From contig NZ_CP026095.1 of assembly GCF_004006295.1 (NCBI RefSeq), positions 730,001 to 794,000 of the forward strand: a DNA stretch of 64,000 bases. Direction: 5' to 3'. The notes below the pieces were generated by a model. That model ran no database searches, was not told where the DNA came from, and saw nothing but the letters and a program-made list of their open reading frames with translations. Position numbers and translations under genes: made by a program. Below are positions 59,533-64,000 of the stretch, piece after piece. Positions within the stretch are counted from its first letter, which is position 1, and every line of letters begins with the position of its first letter. This DNA is from Peribacillus asahii (GTDB lineage Bacteria > Bacillota > Bacilli > Bacillales > DSM-1321).

Positions 59533-59588
59533 GAGAACGTCCCCTGCCTTGGCGCAGCGTAATGGAAGGAGGTGGGCGTTCAATCTAA
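59533..59588 (-). terminator. GC-rich hairpin downstream of the transglycosylase gene
   Basis: GAACGTCCCCTGCCTT and AAGGAGGTGGGCGTTC pair at 14 of 16 positions including wobbles, and on the - strand TATTTTTTAA follows six bases later. The base composition is far richer in G+C than the surroundings. A terminator is the simplest reading. Confidence 0.5.
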
Positions 59589-59632
59589 AGTAACAACATG
59601 ATAAAAATAAGTACAAAGTCAAATTTCCTGCA

Positions 59633-60292
59633 TTATTTTCGATACTCAGTTAATGCTTTTATAACTTCGGATTGTCTTTGTTTCGCTCGGTCATTATTTG
59701 AATTTAAAGCATAAGCGCTAGGTGCTTGCGGTAAGCCTGCTAAGAGAGTTGCTTCATCGTAACTTAGTTCAGCAGGTGTTTTACCAAAATAATTCTCACT
59801 AGCTTCTTTAATGCCATAATTACCAGCTCCATAATAAATAATATTGACATAGAGTTCTAAAATATCATCTTTGTTATAGATTCTTTCAAGGTCGAAGGCA
59901 ACAAATAGTTCTGCAACTTTTCGGATAAAGGTTCGGTCATTGCTGAAATAAAGATTTTTGGCAGCTTGTTGTGTTAATGTGCTGCCGCCTTGTGTGACCT
60001 CCTTTGCTGTTAAATTCACGAAAGTTGCCCTGATGAGTGAAATAAAATCGAAGGCCCCGTGTTTGTAAAAGCGATGATCCTCGATAGCGACAACCGCATC
60101 CGTGAAATCAGGAGTGATTTCCTCTAAAGGCACGAAATTTTCATCTTCCCTAATAGAGGCAACTTTTTCGTTAAGCGGAATCTCTGTAACGGCTTCTTTA
60201 TATTTTAAATAGCCAAGCAATCCAATAATTGAACCGACAAGGAGGGCAATGATTAATCCTAATTTTATTAGTTTTTTTATCAATCTAATCAT
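59633..60292 (-). CDS. Monofunctional peptidoglycan glycosyltransferase (GT51)
   Basis: A 219-residue membrane-anchored enzyme with one N-terminal span (residues 10-28) and a GT51 domain. The catalytic glutamate is E71 in VVAIEDHRFYKHGAFD, followed by GGSTLTQQAAKNL and the ending DEATLLAGLPQAPSAY. It polymerises lipid II into glycan strands but has no transpeptidase domain. It stands alone on the - strand. GAGG lies before its ATG. Confidence 0.93.
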   Translation of the reverse strand: MIRLIKKLIKLGLIIALLVGSIIGLLGYLKYKEAVTEIPLNEKVASIREDENFVPLEEITPDFTDAVVAIEDHRFYKHGAFDFISLIRATFVNLTAKEVTQGGSTLTQQAAKNLYFSNDRTFIRKVAELFVAFDLERIYNKDDILELYVNIIYYGAGNYGIKEASENYFGKTPAELSYDEATLLAGLPQAPSAYALNSNNDRAKQRQSEVIKALTEYRK

Positions 60293-60409
60293 GAATTTAC
60301 CTCCTATATTTTGACTTATAGTTTTAGTATATCAAATAGAGGAAAAAGTATAAGGAATCATCAAAAAAGCTGGGGGCAGGGACTAGGAGACGAAAATGAG
60401 CATGGAGGT

Positions 60410-60440
60410 TATCAAAAAGAAAGAGCCTATGCAGGCTCCT
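60410..60440 (-). terminator. Terminator after the manganese catalase gene
   Basis: On the - strand GAGCCT and AGGCTC pair around GCAT (60423-60438), followed by TTTCTTTTT. It begins at the stop codon. Confidence 0.75.
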
Positions 60441-61296
60441 AATTGTTTAGGTCATATAGTCCAGGTGCATGTTCATTTGGCATATCAGGCATTTCTGGTA
60501 CTGGATATCCTTTTGGTGGTTCTGTTACCTTAAGCTCTCCACCATTCCTGCTAGGTGTTGTACCAGTGAAAATTTCACCTATTAAAGTATCGTCGAGTCT
60601 AAAATTAAATTGAGCATTATGGAAGCCCATTTCGACATATTTACGACATTCAGGGTATTTATTTAAATCATAGTTAGGGATTGGAAAAAGTTTTCCCCAA
60701 TCTACACCTAATGTTTCAAGAGCTTTTGCGAATGCATTTTGATGAGCATTATCTCTCACTATTAAAAACGCAATGGTTTCTCGAAGGGTTTTATTGTTAC
60801 TCATTTCATAAATTCTAGATTTTTGGAGTACGCCAGTCGACTCTAAGACGACATTATTAAGTAAATTAGCTGCTAAGTTACCATGGTCATAAACCCAAGA
60901 TCCATTCCATGGGTTACCTCCAGCGTCAACAGGTAGGGATGCTTTAGCTCCCATGATGTAATGATGGGGGTTTGCGCCATTTTGTATTACAGCATTTAAA
61001 GGGGCGCTATCAGCAGCCTGATTACCAGGCATATCTCCACCAGACTCATTTAAGAGCTGATTAATTGTTGATTGAACAAGTTCTACATGGCTGAGTTCTT
61101 CTAAGAATACACCTCTAATAAGATCTCGATATTTCTTTGCTTTTCCTCTAAAATTTGCACTTTGAAAGGAGAACTGCATCAATGTGCGCATCTCGCCAAA
61201 TTGCCCTCCGAGTGCTTCTTGAAGAACTTTAGCTGCATGTGGATCGGGTTTATCTGGAACAATCATATTGATTAGATCCTCTTTGTAAAAATACAT
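60439..61296 (-). CDS. Manganese catalase family protein
   Basis: A 285-residue di-manganese catalase of the YdbD/CotJC type that removes hydrogen peroxide. Metal-binding motifs are visible in GQFGEMRTLMQFSFQ, FLEELSHVELVQ and IVRDNAHQNAFAKAL. The C-terminal tail is rich in Pro and Gly. The start at 61296 (MYFYKEDL) follows AAAGGAGG; the frame is open 42 codons further upstream but has no ribosome binding site there. B. subtilis YdbD belongs to the general stress regulon; no clear sigma-B promoter was found here. Confidence 0.92.
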   Translation of the reverse strand: MYFYKEDLINMIVPDKPDPHAAKVLQEALGGQFGEMRTLMQFSFQSANFRGKAKKYRDLIRGVFLEELSHVELVQSTINQLLNESGGDMPGNQAADSAPLNAVIQNGANPHHYIMGAKASLPVDAGGNPWNGSWVYDHGNLAANLLNNVVLESTGVLQKSRIYEMSNNKTLRETIAFLIVRDNAHQNAFAKALETLGVDWGKLFPIPNYDLNKYPECRKYVEMGFHNAQFNFRLDDTLIGEIFTGTTPSRNGGELKVTEPPKGYPVPEMPDMPNEHAPGLYDLNN

Positions 61297-61486
61297 TTTA
61301 TTATCCTCCTTTTGTTCAGGGTACTTATAGATTATCCAACCTAACTTTATATATGCTGTAGGAATTAAACGGAGGTAGTACAATATAGAGGCTGGGATTT
61401 GCTGAATAGTAGACACATTCATCTATGCTTTAGTTTTAGTGTACAATTAAGTTCAGAAAGGAATTTAATTCAGAAAGAGGAAAATA

Positions 61487-62080
61487 GTGCAACATAATCA
61501 ATTATTCTTTTTAGCTTTATTAAGTAGCATTTTAGTTGTTTTATATAAGTTTCTCGAATGGCAAATCGTTGAAGTATTGACACCATTTCTTATGCCTTTC
61601 CTATGGTTATTGGTATTTGGCTTTTTCTTTGTTATAACAGTACGTACCGTAACTACTCTGTTCAAAAAGAAAGATTGGAAGCCATTCGTCATCCAAACTA
61701 TTGTCATTATGTTATGGATCTTCTTTCCTTTTACACAAGTCGTATTAGATCTAGATTTTAAAATGAATAAATCCGAAAGAGAAAAGGTTGTAAGTAAGGT
61801 GGAGAATGGAACATTTAAACCGAATGTTTCACACGATTCATCCCTTATTCATTTACCTAAAGAATTTGACCAACTATCTAAAGGAGGAGGGGAGATTGTT
61901 GTAGAGAAAAAAGGTGATCGCTCTTCCATTCTATTTTTTACTTTTCGAGGCATTTTAGAGGGTTTTTCAGGATTTGTATATTCACCAACTGACCAACAAC
62001 CTTCTAGAAATGATTTTGACGGGGACTTTAAAGAAATAAAAAAGTTAGATGAAAATTGGTATTGGGTAGCATCTTATTAA
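61487..62080 (+). CDS. Hypothetical membrane protein
   Basis: A 197-residue protein with three hydrophobic segments in the first 90 residues (FFLALLSSILVVLYKFL, LMPFLWLLVFGFFFVI, TIVIMLWIFFPFTQVVL) and a soluble C-terminal domain of about 100 residues, probably outside the cell. It starts with GTG after AGAGGAAA. I do not recognise the family. It is convergent with another unknown anchored protein across a shared terminator. Confidence 0.7.
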   Translation: MQHNQLFFLALLSSILVVLYKFLEWQIVEVLTPFLMPFLWLLVFGFFFVITVRTVTTLFKKKDWKPFVIQTIVIMLWIFFPFTQVVLDLDFKMNKSEREKVVSKVENGTFKPNVSHDSSLIHLPKEFDQLSKGGGEIVVEKKGDRSSILFFTFRGILEGFSGFVYSPTDQQPSRNDFDGDFKEIKKLDENWYWVASY

Positions 62081-62127
62081 ACTTAAGGGTGGAAGATCAA
62101 TGAATGGTCTTGAACATGGACAATAAC

Positions 62128-62164
62128 AAAATAGACTTGTGACTGCCACAAGTCTATTTTTAAA
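62128..62164. terminator. Shared terminator of two unknown membrane-protein genes
   Basis: AAATAGACTTGTG and CACAAGTCTATTT form a perfect 13-bp stem around ACTGC with A and T runs on the two sides. Confidence 0.88.
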
Positions 62165-62810
62165 AAGTATGTATCCATTCTTTTTCATCTAAGATGACAC
62201 CTGTTTTATCTATATAATTTAGAGTAATACTTGCATGTTTTAATTGTGATTCTTTTTTAATAATAGAGACTAACTCATTAAATAGATTCTCATCTCCAAC
62301 TTCGGGTTTTCTATCCAGGCTAATTTTAATAGACGGGCTTGCTAGTGAATCTTTATAACTGGAAGGCTTATTTGGATCGATATTAAATGTACTTCCTACA
62401 CTATGATCATAGAATACAAAGAATTGGCTGGCATCTAATTTTCCAAGTTTTCTTTCAAGGGGAGGCTGAATGACCGTTTCTAATTCTTTTGTCCACTTTT
62501 CAGAGATATAACTATCCTCCATTTCATTGCTTCCCTCATTTAGATAAACTAAAAATTGAATATGATCTTTTTTACTCTCGACTTTAGCTGCATACTCGAA
62601 ATTGAAGTTGCCCATATTGTCATAAAGAGTATCGAATATTTCGGTTTCATAATTAAATGTTTGGTCTAAATATTGTTGAGCTTGTTCTTTAACTTTCGCT
62701 TCTTCATCAGGATCTGACTTCATATCTTGTATAAACGAAAAAATAATGATTCCAATCCCAACGATTCCAATCCCAATTACCAAAAGGAATCCTTTTAAGA
62801 ATGTATTCAT
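62160..62810 (-). CDS. Hypothetical membrane-anchored protein
   Basis: A 216-residue protein with one N-terminal membrane span (GFLLVIGIGIVGIGIIIFSFI) and an acidic extracytoplasmic domain with alternating strands and helices. No lipobox cysteine and no catalytic motif are visible. I do not recognise the family. Ribosome binding site is AGGAAAT-like and weak. It is likely expressed alone. Confidence 0.7.
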   Translation of the reverse strand: MNTFLKGFLLVIGIGIVGIGIIIFSFIQDMKSDPDEEAKVKEQAQQYLDQTFNYETEIFDTLYDNMGNFNFEYAAKVESKKDHIQFLVYLNEGSNEMEDSYISEKWTKELETVIQPPLERKLGKLDASQFFVFYDHSVGSTFNIDPNKPSSYKDSLASPSIKISLDRKPEVGDENLFNELVSIIKKESQLKHASITLNYIDKTGVILDEKEWIHTF

Positions 62811-63330
62811 GGTGAATTTCCTGCCTTTTTACATTAATATCGATTAAAACTATTTTTCTATTAACCGTTTCTTTTGGTGTACAGGCTGCGGCAACAAGTC
62901 ACATACTGAATAAAACCAATAACATCAGTATGCCATTCAAAAAATAACTAAAATATTATATTTTTCCTAAGAAACCTGCTTACATTAGCTAAAGACCTCT
63001 TCTTCCATATAACTTAAGAAGTTCCTTGTCTTTACCATGACATAATTTGGTTTATCAGGTGAACTCTTCCATTGGTTTTAAAATATGGACTCTACTGTTA
63101 TAACAAATATACCTTTTTGCAATTTGATACCAGAGTTAATGTTAGTTCTTTTCGGGAAGGCCTTATCACTAAAAAAAATCAAAGTATACTTAAAGTAACT
63201 GGTGCGTTGATCTAAATAGGATTAACGCTTATTTTTGTAGAACTAATTGTACTGAATGAAGCAGGATAGTTTAATGCAATTAACGAATAAATGTAAAGAA
63301 ATACTATTTTAATATGAAGGGGAAATACAT
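62811..63330. other. Intergenic region with possible gene remnants
   Basis: No intact gene. On the - strand near 62990-63065 a frame reads KPNYVMVKTRNFLSYMEEE and stops, without a start. On the + strand near 63175-63270 a hydrophobic stretch (IGLTLIFVELIVLNEAG) is flanked by in-frame stops. Both look like decayed genes but are too short to identify. Confidence 0.35.
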
Positions 63331-64000
63331 ATGGATAATAAATTTGTGCTTTTATCAGTTCAAAACCATGTAGGCGTAATTACTTTGAATCGTCCAGAAG
63401 TTGGTAATGCTTTGAATCTAGCGATGGCCAAAGAGTTGATGGAAGTAGCTATCCATTGTTCAGAAAGTAATGAAATTAGAGCAGTTGTCATCACTGGAGC
63501 TGGAAATAAATTTTCAGTCGGCGGCGACTTGAAAAGTTTTGCTAACGAAGGTAATCAAATTGGTTCCCATTTAAAAAGCGTTACTGCCTATTTACATCAA
63601 GCTATTTCCTACTTTGCTAGAATGAATAAGCCATTTATTGGAGCTATTAATGGAGTAGCTGCAGGTGCAGGGATGAGTCTTGCTTGTGCATGCGATATTG
63701 CATATGCTTCAGAGAAATCAAAGTTTGTGATGGCGTATAATAAAATCGGATTAACTCCTGATGGTTCAGGCAGTTATTTCTTACCGAAAATTGTTGGAGT
63801 AAGACGTGCGTTAGAGTTGATGTATACAAATCGTATGTTGGATGCTAAAGAAGCATATGAGTGGGGAATCATTAACCAAGTTGTTCCTGAAGAAGAATTA
63901 ATGAGTGTTGTTCATGAACTAGCAGAGAAGCTGGCGAGCGGGCCAATGGAAGCATATGGTGCAACTAAGAAATTGTTTTATCAGTCTTTGCAGGAAACTC
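63331..64000 (+). CDS. Enoyl-CoA hydratase/isomerase family protein (3' end beyond window)
   Basis: The first 223 residues of a crotonase-fold enzyme: ITLNRPEVGNALNLAMAKEL, then the oxyanion loop motif KFSVGGDLKSFA, then GAINGVAAGAGMSLACACDIA. Where classic hydratases have catalytic glutamates (PGAGGTQ-type), this protein has GLTPDGSGSYFLPK with an aspartate, a pattern of isomerase-type members such as dienoyl-CoA isomerases or PaaG-like enzymes. AAGGGG lies eight bases before the ATG. The stop lies outside the window. Confidence 0.9.
   Translation, partial: MDNKFVLLSVQNHVGVITLNRPEVGNALNLAMAKELMEVAIHCSESNEIRAVVITGAGNKFSVGGDLKSFANEGNQIGSHLKSVTAYLHQAISYFARMNKPFIGAINGVAAGAGMSLACACDIAYASEKSKFVMAYNKIGLTPDGSGSYFLPKIVGVRRALELMYTNRMLDAKEAYEWGIINQVVPEEELMSVVHELAEKLASGPMEAYGATKKLFYQSLQET

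Overview
The window looks like chromosomal DNA of a low-GC, endospore-forming Bacillaceae. The evidence is the Bacillus-type 23S-5S-tRNA array, spore genes (prkA, yhbH, spoVR, a GerA-type germinant receptor), a class IV pha locus, and gene pairs that are also neighbours in Bacillus subtilis (yhcT-yhcU, an azr-type reductase next to yhdB, adeR next to ald). AT-rich codon use, strong GGAGG ribosome binding sites and frequent TTG or GTG starts fit the same group. I cannot name the species.

Layout. 1-2150: 3' end of a 23S rRNA, a 5S rRNA and fifteen tRNA genes on the + strand, ended by a terminator. 2250-4080: a small accessory patch on the - strand with a short tyrosine recombinase, a small partner gene and a decayed membrane-protein gene. 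4089-5651: an unusual L-serine dehydratase with alpha and beta parts fused. 5898-15215: an aromatic-acid (homogentisate) catabolic island made of an IclR repressor, a luciferase-like flavin monooxygenase, a stand-alone riboflavin kinase, two unknown proteins, fumarylacetoacetase, homogentisate dioxygenase, a DUF485/SSS symporter pair and a flavin reductase. 15326-17602: a hypothetical protein, a histidine phosphatase and an alpha/beta hydrolase. 17688-22141: the polyhydroxybutyrate locus phaC-phaB-phaR diverging from phaQ-phaP, plus a second reductase. 22292-24770: a LysR regulator diverging from an AtoE-like short-chain fatty acid transporter.

25000-34999 holds housekeeping genes (HAD hydrolase, tRNA-Gly, B3/4 protein, queG, amidase, trmL, nitroreductase) and the sporulation set prkA, an SCP2-domain gene and yhbH. 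35037-40556 is a - strand germinant receptor locus with two B-type permeases. 40791-47885 carries cobT, a 3-methyladenine glycosylase, proC, ald with its activator adeR, and the pit phosphate transporter. 48162-64000 carries an aldo/keto reductase, an alanine/sodium symporter, yhcT/yhcU, a thioredoxin-like protein without CxxC, pgcA, an FMN reductase, yhdB, a secreted M14 peptidase, spoVR, a GT51 transglycosylase, a manganese catalase, two unknown membrane proteins and the start of an enoyl-CoA hydratase-family gene.

How the genes fit together. The most interesting unit is the homogentisate island. A two-component flavin monooxygenase (oxygenase at one end, reductase at the other, with its own FMN-making kinase) probably produces homogentisate, which the dioxygenase and fumarylacetoacetase split to fumarate and acetoacetate. 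No glutathione-type maleylacetoacetate isomerase is present. An unknown 317-residue protein is translationally coupled to fumarylacetoacetase and is a candidate for the missing step. The IclR repressor gene and the divergent catabolic operon each carry a near-identical 17-bp palindrome just downstream of their predicted promoters. Acetoacetate could feed the polyhydroxybutyrate genes next door; that link is inference. No complete prophage, CRISPR array or insertion sequence was seen.
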